Source of the DNA: Lycorma delicatula
Lineage: Eukaryota; Arthropoda; Insecta; Hemiptera; Fulgoridae
Direction of reading: 5' to 3'
DNA: 64,000 nt
NCBI RefSeq assembly: GCF_047948215.1
Contig: NC_134456.1
Coordinates: forward strand, 15,966,230-16,030,229
Below, piece by piece: positions 47,509 to 58,395 of this stretch. The notes beneath the pieces are model-generated. The model made no database searches. It had not been told where the DNA came from and saw nothing but the letters and a program-made list of their open reading frames with translations. A program made the translations under genes and the position numbers. Every line of letters starts with the position of its first letter. Position 1 is the stretch's first letter.

Positions 47509-48270
47509 TTTTTTTTTTTTTGTCTTCAGTCATTTGACTGGTTTGATGCAGCTCTCCAAGATTCCCTATCTAGTGCTAGTCGTTTCATTTCAGTATACCC
47601 TCTACATCCTACATCCCTAACAATTTGTTTTACATATTCCAAACGTGGCCTGCCTACACAATTTTTCCCTTCTACCTGTCCTTCCAATATTAAAGCGACT
47701 ATTCCAGGATGCCTTAGTATGTGGCCTATAAGTCTGTCTCTTCTTTTAACTATATTTTTCCAAATGCTTCTTTCTTCATCTATTTGCCGCAATACCTCTT
47801 CATTTGTCACTTTATCCACCCATCTGATTTTTAACATTCTCCTATAGCACCGCATTTCAAAAGCTTCTAATCTTTTCTTCTCAGATACTCCGATCGTCCA
47901 AGTTTCACTTCCATATAAAGCGACACTCCAAACATACACTTTCAAAAATCTTTTCCTGACATTTAAATTAATTTTTGATGTAAACAAATTATATTTCTTA
48001 CTGAAGGCTCGTTTAGCTTGTGCTATTCGACATTTTATATCGCTCCTGCTTCGTCCATCTTTAGTAATTCTACTTCCCAAATAACAAAATTCTTCTACCT
48101 CCATAATCTTTTCTCCTCCTATTTTCACATTCAGTGGTCCATCTTTGTTATTTCTACTACATTTCATTACTTTTGTTTTGTTCTTGTTTATTTTCATGCG
48201 ATAGTTCTTGCGTAGGACTTCATCTATGCCGTTCATTGTTTCTTCTAAATCCTTTTTACTCTCGGCTAGA
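47509..48270 (-). mobile_element. 5'-truncated RTE-like retrotransposon, copy 2
   Basis: Longer copy of the element at 4.26 kb, also minus strand with its tail as a T-run at 47509-47521. One uninterrupted frame of 236 codons (47526-48236) holds INKNKTKVMKCSRNN, EEFCYLGSRITKDGRSRSD, YVWSVALYGSETWTIGVSE and VGRPRLEYVKQI, the C-terminal third of the reverse transcriptase. About five base differences from copy 1 over the shared 470 bp indicate a young family. It lies in the first recognised intron of aminopeptidase copy A. Confidence 0.88.
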
Positions 48271-48648
48271 ATAAAATAAGAACTGTATAACTTATTTTCA
48301 GATTGAAAAAGGTTGATAGTGGTTTATTTTAACAGTTCATGAAAGAATTCTTCTTCAGACTTCCATTTTTTCTACATACCCACATATACATATGTAAATA
48401 TATTTTTTTCCTAATATAAAAAATCTTAATTATTTATGCAACTCTCAAATTTTTAAAAACATATTAATTTTAACGTGGATGAAATTGTTATTCCCCAAGA
48501 TTTTCCAGGAGTTGCAGAACTATCAGTTTATAAAGTTTAAACTCTTACCCAGGATCTAAATTTATTATCACTTTCACCTTTGACATTCCATGTAACTAAG
48601 TACGCATTTTTTTTTTTTTGTTAAATTTAATATTTATTAAGAAAATAC

Positions 48649-48935
48649 TTAAGTCTATCTGTGTCTCTATCTACATAACTGGATCGATAATAACCCTTAA
48701 GACTTTCTCTAAGAGCAGCAGAAAATGGTATATTTATTAAATATTTTTGACCAGTAATAAGGACTTCTTGTAATTTAATTATAAGAAAATCATTCAAAGG
48801 AATTAATGTTACATTTAGTATAGTTAATATTTCTTGACTTTTATCAGTTATATTTTTAACCCATACACCTGAACTAGCTATTTTTAAATTTTTGGCATTT
48901 AATTTTATTTCATTTGTATTTTCAGTAATAATTAC
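48649..48935 (-). CDS. Aminopeptidase copy A N-terminal beta-domain exon
   Basis: Acceptor CTGTTTCAG and donor GTATTT bound 287 nt, phase 0 in and phase 2 out. It reads VIITENTNEIKLNAKNLKIA, then LQEVLITGQKYLINIPFSAA, then LKGYYRSSYVDRDTDRL. The last block is the L-x-G-[FY]-Y-R-S-x-Y motif that precedes WLAxTQF in M1 enzymes. The frame is open. The first coding exon or exons (start codon, any signal or anchor) should lie to the right and were not identified. Confidence 0.9.
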
Positions 48936-49321
48936 CTGAAACAGAAAAAATAAGTAACACATATTTTACTTTTAACACAATTTTTACTTCTAAATTGAAA
49001 ATATTAAAAAGAATCCTTTCTTTGAATATTTTATACAATTGTTTTTAACCTTTAGCCATTTGCATCACAGGAATTCTTTATTAAAAAACTAAAACAACCA
49101 AAGCCAAGAAAAAAGTTATTAATTTTGTATAACCAGTTCAACCAATACTTATCAGTATTTTCTTTTGAAGAAGTTTACTTTTAAATTTACAGAATTATCA
49201 ACAATCTCACTTGTTTGATAAAAGATAAGGTTCTTCTATGACTTAAACCATTTCTATTTTATTATTTGCAATTTAAAAACTAAATATGAACATCTCTTAC
49301 TATTAAATTTGTCTTTTCTTA

Positions 49322-51045
49322 ATCTTTACTTCCTTTTACGAAGTAAAGGAAGTATTGGGATCACAAAAAATTTCGGTTTTCAGATTTCATGCAAATATCC
49401 ATTTTGACCATCCCTGAATCCATTTTGATTAGTTTCAATGAGACGTCTGTACGTACGTAATGTATTATGTATGTAATGTGTCGCATAACTCAAAAACGAT
49501 TAGCCACAGGATGTTGAAATTTTGGATTTAGGACTGTTGTAACATCTATTTGTGCACCTCCCCTTATGATTGCAATCGACTGAACCAGAAGGACTCAAAA
49601 TCCAAAACAATTTGGATTTTGAACTTTTTCTTAACTGTAGTAATAAGCCCTCATTGAGAGCTTTTCAAAGATATATCATAAGTAGTACTTATTTTCATTG
49701 GTTCCAGAGTTATAGCTAAATAAAATGTTAATTAATGAATTTGGATCTTACAAGGAAAGGCACATCAGTTCGAATTAGACTTCATTCCCTTCTTTTTGAC
49801 TTTTCTTAAATTTATTTTTTTAACTTTATTTTTAATTTAAATATATTGATTTATTAATAATTATTAACCTGTGATTGTAAAAAAAATTACAATAAATAAT
49901 TATTCAATAACAATAAAAAAAAAAGAGAAAAAAGTTATTAGTGAAATAAAATTTTATGTACTTTTAAAAATGTTGTATGTAATTTAATAGGCATTGTTAC
50001 ATGTGTAAATGTAATAGATTTGGGGAAACATCTGATTATTTAATATTAATTGAAAATTACTATTTAGAATCGTATTATTTTTGGATTTACTAGTTTAATT
50101 TTATTTAATTATTCTCGAATTTCTGTTTAATTTTATCTACAAAGTTAAACTACACAGTGACTGAAAATAGATCCTAACAAGATTAACATATACACATGCC
50201 CGATCTTTACTAAATTGCAAAAAATTCTTATCTTATTGTTCATTACTCTTCTGATATTGTCGGACAATATTCTCCCTAGATTGGAGTTGATCATAATTTT
50301 GTTTATTTGTTTTTTGTTGCCAATCCTTTAATCACTCTTTGGTTTGATATAATTTTTCTTGTATATTTGTGTACACATTCTGTAGTTTTCAATTTTTTTC
50401 TTTCTTTACATATATCATACTCTCTTAATTTTTTATTTTTTCCTTGGTCTTAACGTTTTCTTCCTCTTTATATTTACCATCTCTCCTAATCTTTTTATTC
50501 TTTCTTTGGTTTTAAGATTTTCTTCCTCTTTATATTTATCATCTTCTCTTATTTTTTTATTCTCCTCTTGTTCTTAACATTTTCTTCCTCTTCATATTCA
50601 TCTTCTTGTTTTTTGAGATATATTTCTTCACAGTATCTTTCTTTTTCCTCTACGATTGTTTCTTTTTCATTTTTGATTATTTACCAAATAATCCAATAAT
50701 AAAAACTGAATATTTTACATTGTAAGGTCAACATTAACAATTCTAACCAGTATACAGGAGTTCACTAAACAGGATAGTTTAGTGAACTTTTATTTTTACG
50801 ACACACCAGAAATCTGAAACTTTTGTTAATCAGTAACTCTGAACTTTTTCTCTAACCTAATTTTTTGTGTAAGATTGTTTAATTAATAATTGTATAAATA
50901 TTTGATGTTAATAAAAACTAATATTTTAGCAATTATGTAACTGTCCACTTTATTAAAATATTGGAGAATTATTTCTCACTTTCAGATGAAGTGCAGCAAA
51001 AAAATGTGTATATGTAATTTATTAGACGTACAAGGAAGTCATGTG
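49322..51045. repeat. Unclassified repeat family X, copy 2 (inverted)
   Basis: Inverted relative to 15505-16190 and longer. The left end is a hairpin-forming ACTTCCTTTTACGAAGTAAAGGAAGT-type terminus (arms split here as ACTTCCTTTTAC and GTAAAGGAAGT). The right end near 51030 is GTACAAGGAAGTCATG. Homology covers 49350-49800 and the right tip. The extra interior (50400-50660) contains a pyrimidine-rich array of TCTTCCTCTTTATATTTA-like units. Confidence 0.7.
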
Positions 51046-51059
51046 GTGTCCACAACATA

Positions 51060-52070
51060 TTTTTACTTTAATCTCCAGAAATCAAGTATTAAAATTAAAA
51101 AAATTCAAAGCTGATTTTTTTAAAAACAGTACATTGTTATGTATTTTACAAAATAAGAATTCTAATTTATCCGTGAATCTATATTTAACAATGTGCAAAC
51201 TTTTCTTAAAAAATTAATAATTAAATACTCCATCGCTGTCAAAACAGACAAGAGAATCTTTTGTGTAATTCGACACAGCACTTCATTCTGTCAGAAGAGC
51301 TTTATTGTTGGGTTTTCCTGGCATTTTTAATAAGTTACTACCTACTACTATACCTTGACTTTGTTGTACAGTTCCATCTTTGGCATTTTCAACATCAGCA
51401 ATTTTCATCTTCACTATTACTTGGAATACTTTATGACTTTTAAGTTTTATCACTATTCGACTAAAACCTTATTTTAAATAATAATTTAATTTTTAAACTC
51501 AAAGTAACATAACCTTACTTAACTACACGTGATGTTATAACAGCTGTATGCATAAAGCAGCCAACTGAAAACTGGATAATTTAAATGTTTAATTTTTAAG
51601 AAGTAAAATCAGATATTAATTAATAGATAAAATAGTAAAAATGTATTTTTATCCTATAATAATTTGTCTGAGCAATAAATAATTTTTGGTAAAAAGAAAT
51701 ATTAAATCAAAATATCAACCTCTATGGAATTATAAACTGCCAACAAGTGCTATTAAAAAATGTAAAAATTACTTTACATTCTAAATAAATAAAAAAACTG
51801 AATTGAGAATTCCATTAACAGAAAATGTTTTTGCAGTTGTCTTTATATATATTACTTGTCTTTAGATATATTAAATACTGGTTAACTCTGTATCGAACTT
51901 ATCGTTCGATACATCTTCGACTAAAAACGTCGGTCAAAATTTTTTTCGTTTTTTCAATTGGACCAATATCCACTGAAGAACTATTAATTTGGACTGACAT
52001 ACGCTTCCCACGAGTACCGGCAAAATACCGGATCACTCCCGCAAAGGGCGCACGCACTGGAACTAGGATT
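51060..52070. other. AT-rich DNA, no recognised gene
   Basis: No exon of copy A or other gene was seen. Several short frames lack any domain. Confidence 0.4.
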
Positions 52071-52074
52071 ACAT

Positions 52075-52665
52075 ACAACTGGGTTCACCGTGGTACCCCT
52101 TGCTCTGAACTACGATTGGTGGATGGCTGACCACCACCCATCGTCATGATAGTTTCCACCTTGCGTTTCGGTTAAGTTTCATAAGGTGTCGCAACATCAC
52201 CGCGAGTTAGTGTAAGATGTTGTTCTGCGGTAATATTGTTGTTCTGTAAGGGTATATATTGTAATTTCTGTAATGTTCATGGTGTGGTGTCTGTATATGA
52301 CGTAAAAGGTTCAGCAGCTCAGTGCTGTGGGAAGATAAGCTGCCAAGGCTAGGACCGGTCAATGGGACACCAATCACCAAAGTCTTAAAAAGTAACATTC
52401 CCTGTCAGGGTTTAATGAGCCCTAGGAAAAGAAGCAGAGAACTAAATTCACTCCAGTAAAGCCAACAGCCAGGTAAGAATTAATAAAACTGAGAAAACCA
52501 ATGATCAAGGGAGAGACTTTAGTGAGAATGAGATATTTAATATGGAGCCGCATTGTATTCCAAGTAGGTACAGGAATACCACAGATTCATTAGCATGTAT
52601 ATTAAGCAAATTAGATCAAATGGATAAAAAGTTAGAAACTCTGGCCATCGAAAAGAGTCTTTAAG
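52075..52665 (+). mobile_element. Retroelement leader and ORF1-like start, decayed
   Basis: A GC-rich leader (52000-52400) includes CATGATAGTTTCCACCTTG, shared with 56.38 kb. An ATG near 52411 starts MSPRKRSRELNSLQ and stops. A later short frame ending near 52664 reads MEPHCIPSRYRNTTDSLAC and LSKLDQMDKKLETLAIEKSL, coiled-coil-like as in the start of some ORF1 proteins. The family is not certain. Confidence 0.4.
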
Positions 52666-53229
52666 TTATTTGTTCTTAAGATTCCTGTTATTACAGTAAA
52701 ATATATCGTTTAGTAAAATGTAATAAAGCAGTTATAAGACCAAGAAAACTCTGAAAAATAAATCACCAGAAAACCGGTCACTGTGAATAGGTTTTACTAG
52801 CTTACTGTTCATGAACACACACCCTGTAAGGCACCAACAATTACATTTTCAATTAATAGCATCTGGAATAATTTCAAGTATTAGACATCCATTTTTATCC
52901 ATTGACAGAAAGACCTATATTGATTAACTGAAAATTAAAAAAAAATAATGGCATTGACTGAAAGAAAGGGCAGGTTTAAGGTGTGGTAGGACAAGATGGA
53001 AAAGTCTGGGTTAGAAATTGTTTTCAATCCTGGCGATAAAATCTTCTGGGTGTTTTAATGACATTTTTTATCAAAACTTAATGGAAAAATTAAAATTATT
53101 GTGGATGGATAGAGCTAGTACAGTTCAGCTTCATTAGCGCTTATCACAAATTAAATACAGAACTTAGGTAATTATTAGTATATAATTGATAAGAATAAAA
53201 GGGGATTTATAAGTCTAATTTTCTGGAAA

Positions 53230-53445
53230 AGAGTACCTTTGTTACCTCTTAACAGAAGGCCGTTCCATGAATTAAATGATACTCTACGTTCTTTGTGTTG
53301 TAGTAGTGAGGATGAAGATATCGGTCACTTTAAGGATAGGAAGTTATATTATATATTAACTGTAATCATTACAGTAAAACCGATCACTCTAACATTTATT
53401 AACGAGGTGTTATTAGATGGAAATGAATATCAATATCGGTAGTAA
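53230..53445 (+). pseudogene. Possible non-LTR reverse transcriptase C-terminal tail
   Basis: The open frame 53239-53442 reads LNRRPFHELNDTLRSLCCSS and EDEDIGHF, similar in layout to the C-x2-C...H motif with an acidic stretch that ends R1/Jockey polymerases. The match is short, and the final Cys is not clear. Confidence 0.45.
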
Positions 53446-53449
53446 ACTT

Positions 53450-54570
53450 TCAGTTAATGCACTCAAGGTCATATGTATATATTTTATACATTGATGAAGT
53501 TTGCAGCTATATGCCAAAGTTGAATAAATTAATTCACTAAAATGCAACTCTGCAAATAATATCGTGTAGGAATCGCTAGTAATTTTTTATTTTATTAAAC
53601 ATCACAGTCGATAACATAATGAATTATTTGAACAAAAAAAAGTTAAATTATTTAATCCTACCTCTCTGTAATGGCTGCAAATTGTGTCGTCTAATAACGG
53701 CAAAAACAAATCGAGTAGATGTATAAAACGATCAATAATTAGAACCTTTTTTAATAATTCTTAGATCGGGGAGGTTTCAATTATTTTTAAAACTAAATAT
53801 TTATTCTGTTTCGACTGATATTATCTTTGGAAACTAAACAAAAGTAAAAAAATCTAATCTTATTTAAAGACATGTAAACTCCTTTACACAACTTAATAAA
53901 ACAAAATTCATACAAAATGACTACTAATTATGTCAGGAACCTGAGTTATAAAGGAAAATTGATGCCAGCACACAAACAGAATTATGTAAACAAGATTTAC
54001 TCGAGTCAATAAATATGTTTTTCTGTGTCACGTAGTCGTATAACAATCAACCATTAATTGCTAGTATTACATTTTCTGATGGTATCTTATTCCTTAAATT
54101 TTCACTACACCTTACCTTTGCCTTTGGGAATCAAATCGTTTAATTTTAATGCAACTTTTCATTTTATATACATTATATAAATTGTTAAAGTTTTTGTTAC
54201 GTCTAGATTTTGAAAGTTATAATATAAAATTAATTTACAAAAGGGTATGTAGCACTGTCGTTTAAGAAGAAATATAACTTTACATCTTATAACTACTAAT
54301 AATTCTTAATATCGACTCAAAATATTAACCAAACTCTGAATACTGTTGAATGATTAAATCACCTAATTGTAGAAAGTAAATTCAGGCTGCAAATTAAAAA
54401 AAGATATCAAGGATGCAGCTCCATGATATTAAACAAAATAAGTAAATAAATTGCTGACCTTAACACAGACTATTAGAACAGCTCATTTCATTCCTAAAAT
54501 GAAACTCAAATTCACAATACACAATTAAATAATAATAAAAATTATTACGGTACCCATATATAAACAAATA
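53450..54570. other. AT-rich DNA, no recognised gene
   Basis: Nothing could be supported here. Confidence 0.4.
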
Positions 54571-54779
54571 ATTAAGTAATTCTATATAACCTGATGGTTC
54601 TGGAACATTTATCGCAATAAGTTTCAGAGCGTAACACAGTGGAAAATGAAATGCGTATAAGTGTAATATACATTAATGTGCATGATATATATATATATTG
54701 TAATATGCAGAAGCTTCCAGAAAGAAGAAAGCCCGAGAAAATGAAGTAAGGAGAATGTAGAAGAATCAATGAAGGGATT

Positions 54780-55575
54780 TTGGGTTTACATTGTACTTTT
54801 GGAATTTGGTTAACCGGCATTTCCCCCCCACCAGCCCATTCGATCGCCCTAGAGCATAGACCAAATGTCAGTGCCAAGAAACGGCTACTGTGCCTCTAAA
54901 TCGGTTTAGCGACCCAATTCCTAAAAGCTCCTAGTGAGCTACCTATCAGCGTGAGTGGATAAAGCAGGGTGCTATACACCACCCGCTTTTGTGTCCCAAC
55001 CGCTCACTTGTCAAATTTAAAACTAAATCGGGGAGGCGCACCCCTTGTTACAAATAAAACTAACGTAGTTAATAAAATAAAAGGACTTTCACCACTAAAT
55101 CAATCGGGAGAGCCTTTCCCAATACGGTAGTAGCCTTGTAGGAGGTTGTTTTGAAAACACCAGTGCATACTATCATGGCTCTGCGCCGGGCACTCCTTAA
55201 ATTTAGAAGCCAGTGCTCTATTTCTATCCAACCTATGCGCCCAAACCGGCGCCACGTATGCAATCACTCTTGAAGACGCCTCAATACACAAAGGACATTT
55301 GGCGGACCAGCAGCCCGTACTCCTTTCGAGCAATCCTTCTAAGCTTGTGCATCACTGAGATAGCGTCCGCCGCAACTTGCCTAATGCGGTTACTAAAAAG
55401 CAACTTCTCATCAAACAAAACACCTAGGTACTTATGAACCCTTACTCGGCTGATTACACAGCTTTTATACTTAATGTGGGGGTTACGACTGCTTGATAAT
55501 TTGTCTGCACCCTTGAGAAGCATGAACGTCTTAGGCACAGAAATCTTTAAATTTTGCATGTCCATCCAGCCCTAC
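54780..55575 (-). pseudogene. R1/TRAS-like retrotransposon 3' end, frameshifted
   Basis: On the minus strand, 55281-55565 reads NLKISVPKTFMLLKGADKLS and VRVHKYLGVLFDEKLLFSNR (the thumb-proximal block of non-LTR polymerases). A second frame (55100-55280) continues EASSRVIAYVAPVWAHRLDR, and a third (55069-55263) has ARRRAMIVCTGVFKTTSYKA, the A-L-I-x-x-T-x-x-[FY]-x-T-x-S block. GC-rich 3' untranslated-like sequence follows to about 54780. The element is truncated at its 5' side next to a (TA)n tract. Confidence 0.8.
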
Positions 55576-55578
55576 TTT

Positions 55579-55608
<30 letters not shown>
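55579..55608. repeat. (TA)n microsatellite
   Basis: About 14 TA units at the 5'-truncation edge of the R1/TRAS-like fragment, possibly the insertion target or a product of the insertion. Confidence 0.9.
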
Positions 55609-55617
<9 letters not shown>

Positions 55618-55754
55618 ATTATAATTTATTAGTAATAAGATAACCAATAATGTGTTAGCGGGCTGACATTATTGCATCGTTAACCCAAATGAATGAAAGT
55701 AAAAAAAAATGATTAAAAATTTGGGTAAACTAAATGAAAACTGAATCATACTAT

Positions 55755-56296
55755 GTTTTATTTTGAGGATAAATTGGACCTTAGTCAGAAATTAGGAGAT
55801 GAAGTAAAAAATGTTAAATCTGATTTAGACAGTTTTAAAATAGACTTTAATAAATTAGAGAATAGGTTGTTAGTTCAGGTAGAACAATCTGTTAATAGTA
55901 AACCTAGGAATTAATGTAAAGATGACGAGGAGTCGACTATCGACGTCAAGAGTTCTGAGAAAAACGATTGCAACTGTAGAACGAAAAATTCCTGTCTCAG
56001 AACCGAAGAACAAGTCCTACCAGTCTGCTGGCTGCGGCAAATCGAACCGACTGAAAAGTGACTGCAAGAAGCCGGCGAAGAAATTAATTAGCACTAATAG
56101 GTGCAGGAGAATATCAACATTATCATCGTTCCCTCCTCGCCAAGTTTTATTGAACGTCTCAATGATAAGAACAGAATTCGACAGCCTGATTGTCGACAGC
56201 GTAGCAGAAGAACGTCCACGTCAAATAACAGTGAATAGGGGAGTATCATCCGTCGCTAGACCAAACTCTTCAGGGAATGTGAAACGAATAAATTAG
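55755..56296 (+). pseudogene. Gag-like coding remnant with a CCHC-like motif
   Basis: The first frame (55755-55916, 54 codons including stop) is coiled-coil-like: LSQKLGDEVKNVKSDLDSF and LENRLLVQVEQSVN. The next frame (55922-56296) contains SYQSAGCGKSNRLKSDCKKP, a damaged version of the CxxCGKxGHxKxDC knuckle in which one Cys and the His are replaced. It then reads DSLIVDSVAEERP, which could be a degraded DSGA protease site. A copia-type gag/protease relic is one reading; a non-LTR ORF1 is another. Confidence 0.45.
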
Positions 56297-56324
56297 ATCG
56301 GCCTTATGTTATAGAGATACTCTA

Positions 56325-56412
56325 CCCTGTGTTCACTGTGGTAGCACTGTCTCTACTACGTACAGCCATCCATCCTTCGGCATGATAGTTTCCATCTTGG
56401 GTTTCGGAGTAG
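56325..56412 (+). repeat. Short repeat shared with 52.08-52.18 kb
   Basis: CATGATAGTTTCCATCTTGG and a GTTCAC-GTGGTA block upstream are shared, in order, with 52078-52178. Probably the leader of the same retroelement family. Confidence 0.65.
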
Positions 56413-56529
56413 CTGTTAGATTATAAAAATTAAAAACAAAATAATTTTGAAGTTTGAATCGTAAATAATGATGAATGTATACACACATTTCGCTGAAAGT
56501 AATGATGACCTACATCGTCATCGAAAACC

Positions 56530-57045
56530 TTAGTGTACATGTCTCATGGTGGCCAGGTGTATACTTGATATATTATTATATATATCGATATACCGCACAT
56601 AGTTTGTAAAAATTTAGTACTTTTTAACAGGATCCGAATTTTTTGAAGAAATTCGCAAATATCTCGAAAACAGTCGGTCCTAGGACTCTAAAAAATTTCC
56701 TCAATCTCCCTGGACGATAACTCCATCCGTTCTCGTCGGTTCCCGTCAGATGATAATATTTTCAAGCGCCCCCGGGGCGCCATTCGGAAATTGGGGAGGG
56801 GGTGCGATGGGGTGCCACCGTAATATCTCGGCAACCGCTCGTCCGATTTTTACGATTCAAACGGCGTAAGTATCAGCAGGTCGAGCGCAGACTGTTTTTC
56901 TCATCGGGTACACTCTCGATCGACCGGATCTTGGTTATCCGGAAATTAATTCGTTTAGCCCCTTATTTTGATCGCACTCACCCGACGTAAAACGTACAGA
57001 TCCGATCTTTCGATAAATACGCTCAAACCTGTGCGCTAGCGAAGC
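56530..57045 (+). repeat. GC-rich direct repeat, left copy
   Basis: Homologous and colinear with 59655-60066. Shared landmarks are GGTGGCCAGGTGTATACTTG, AACAGGATCCGAATT, GTAATATCTCGGCAACCGCT, TTTTTACGATTCAAACGGCG, CGGAAATTAATTCGTTTAG and TTTTGATCGCACTCACCCGA. Similarity is roughly 90% by eye over the last 260 bp and lower before that. The family is unclassified. Confidence 0.85.
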
Positions 57046-57049
57046 TGTA

Positions 57050-58390
57050 AAGTATAAACATATCGAGACTGAAAAGTAGAAAATAAAAAATATTTTAAAA
57101 CACCACTCGTAAATTAAACGCGCTAAAATATAAAAAATAATTTTAGGACGGTATCTCAGAACGGATTTGATCGTGACATGTAAGATTATGTGAAACTCAC
57201 AGCTTCAGATTCAATATTTGATGTTTTTGACAATTTATTCTTAACCGTGATGAGCGGCTTAAAAAGGAGTTCAAACACGCACGATAACTTTTAACAATTG
57301 TTAACAGTTTAATTACACCTAATGTTCTACAATAGCAAAGATTATCACAGGTAGTTGTTTTATTTTTTAATTATTACTTAATATGATACGTACTAGAATT
57401 AACAATAAATATATATCGAATTTAACGTAAAGTGGAGGACATTTAAAGTAAAACGGACACAAAATTACATCAATTTTCTCCAATAACTCGACTATTTGTT
57501 AACCGATTTTAAAAAATAAAATTTAATTTTGTTCAAAATAAAAGGCTTAATATTTCAGAAAATAATAAATTCAGATAAAAGTAATATATACGGAGATATA
57601 ACGGATTGAAAAATAAACATCGCCGCCGTTTTGTAATTTACGAAGTTATTTAATTCCTGATTTTTTTCTAATTTTAAAACTTTATTACCGAGACGCTTAC
57701 CAAGTATTAATCTGATTCCTCTATCCGAACTCGAGATATACATTTTTATATAAAAATAAAAAAATGGCGGACAGGGGCAGAACGAAGGAGAAATTGCCGT
57801 TCCAAAGGATATTTTTTGTTTAGTTTTACAAATAGAATCCGAAAAAGTATTGCCAGCACAGTATTTTAGAAACACTGTATACACATACGTAATCATCCCT
57901 AATAAAAATACATTTAAAGATGAAATATCTATGAAAATTGAATGTTTGGATTAATCTTATTAAAGAGCTCTTTAAATTTTAAATATTTTCGTCGAAGGAT
58001 AAATCATATAAGACAGGTGAGGACATTTAATCTTTAAATACCTGCTATTTATACAACAAGAGAAATACATTTAAAAATTAAATCTCTCTCAAAGTTGATT
58101 TAATATTTAAATACCGCGTAACTATTTTTACTTCCTTATTTAAATACCTTATTTTCTTTTTTAATTTTATTTGTTTTGATTAGTTGAATACACTTCTTTT
58201 AAAACGATTTTTTTTTTTAATTATTTCCTGTCGTGTTTTTTAATTTTTAAAATTGAAAAATTAAAAAAGTTTTTAAATTAATTTTTTTTTATTAATTTAA
58301 AAATTAATAAATTAATGTTTATTATTATAAACATTTACTATTTAATCTCTTCTTTTTTTTTCCGCGTGTGTTTTGTTCTGTTTCTCTTGT
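57050..58390. other. AT-rich DNA left of the microexon candidate
   Basis: No coding region was recognised. The minus frame 57555-57896 (113 codons) matches nothing I know. If the gene at 58.4 kb is real, its upstream exons and promoter should lie here; CATATAAGACAG followed by GTGAGG near 58017 is donor-like. Confidence 0.4.
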
Positions 58391-58395
58391 TTCAG

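Larger units (their letters stand above)
27184..48935 (-). pseudogene. M1 aminopeptidase paralog A, with nonsense and frameshift lesions
   Basis: This is a minus-strand spliced gene of the M1 zinc metallopeptidase family, which in insects is usually a membrane-bound or cytosolic aminopeptidase trimming N-terminal residues. Exons are 48649-48935, 46294-46447, 41651-41962, 38205-38382, 34938-35137, 31968-32135, 30353-30496 and 27184-27268. The blocks run Lx[54 protein letters not shown] and SGIRQQD. Two middle exons, equivalent to 16.4 and 8.4 kb in copy B, plus the first and last exons, were not found. Lesions are a two-base loss in exon 2, TAA in place of the NEGF Glu codon, and TAG in the last exon seen. 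It is either a pseudogene or a damaged allele. Confidence 0.8.

Noticed and set aside
55922..56296. 124-codon frame as an intact host gene
   Set aside because: It contains a damaged CCHC knuckle and lies among retroelement fragments, so a gag relic is more likely.
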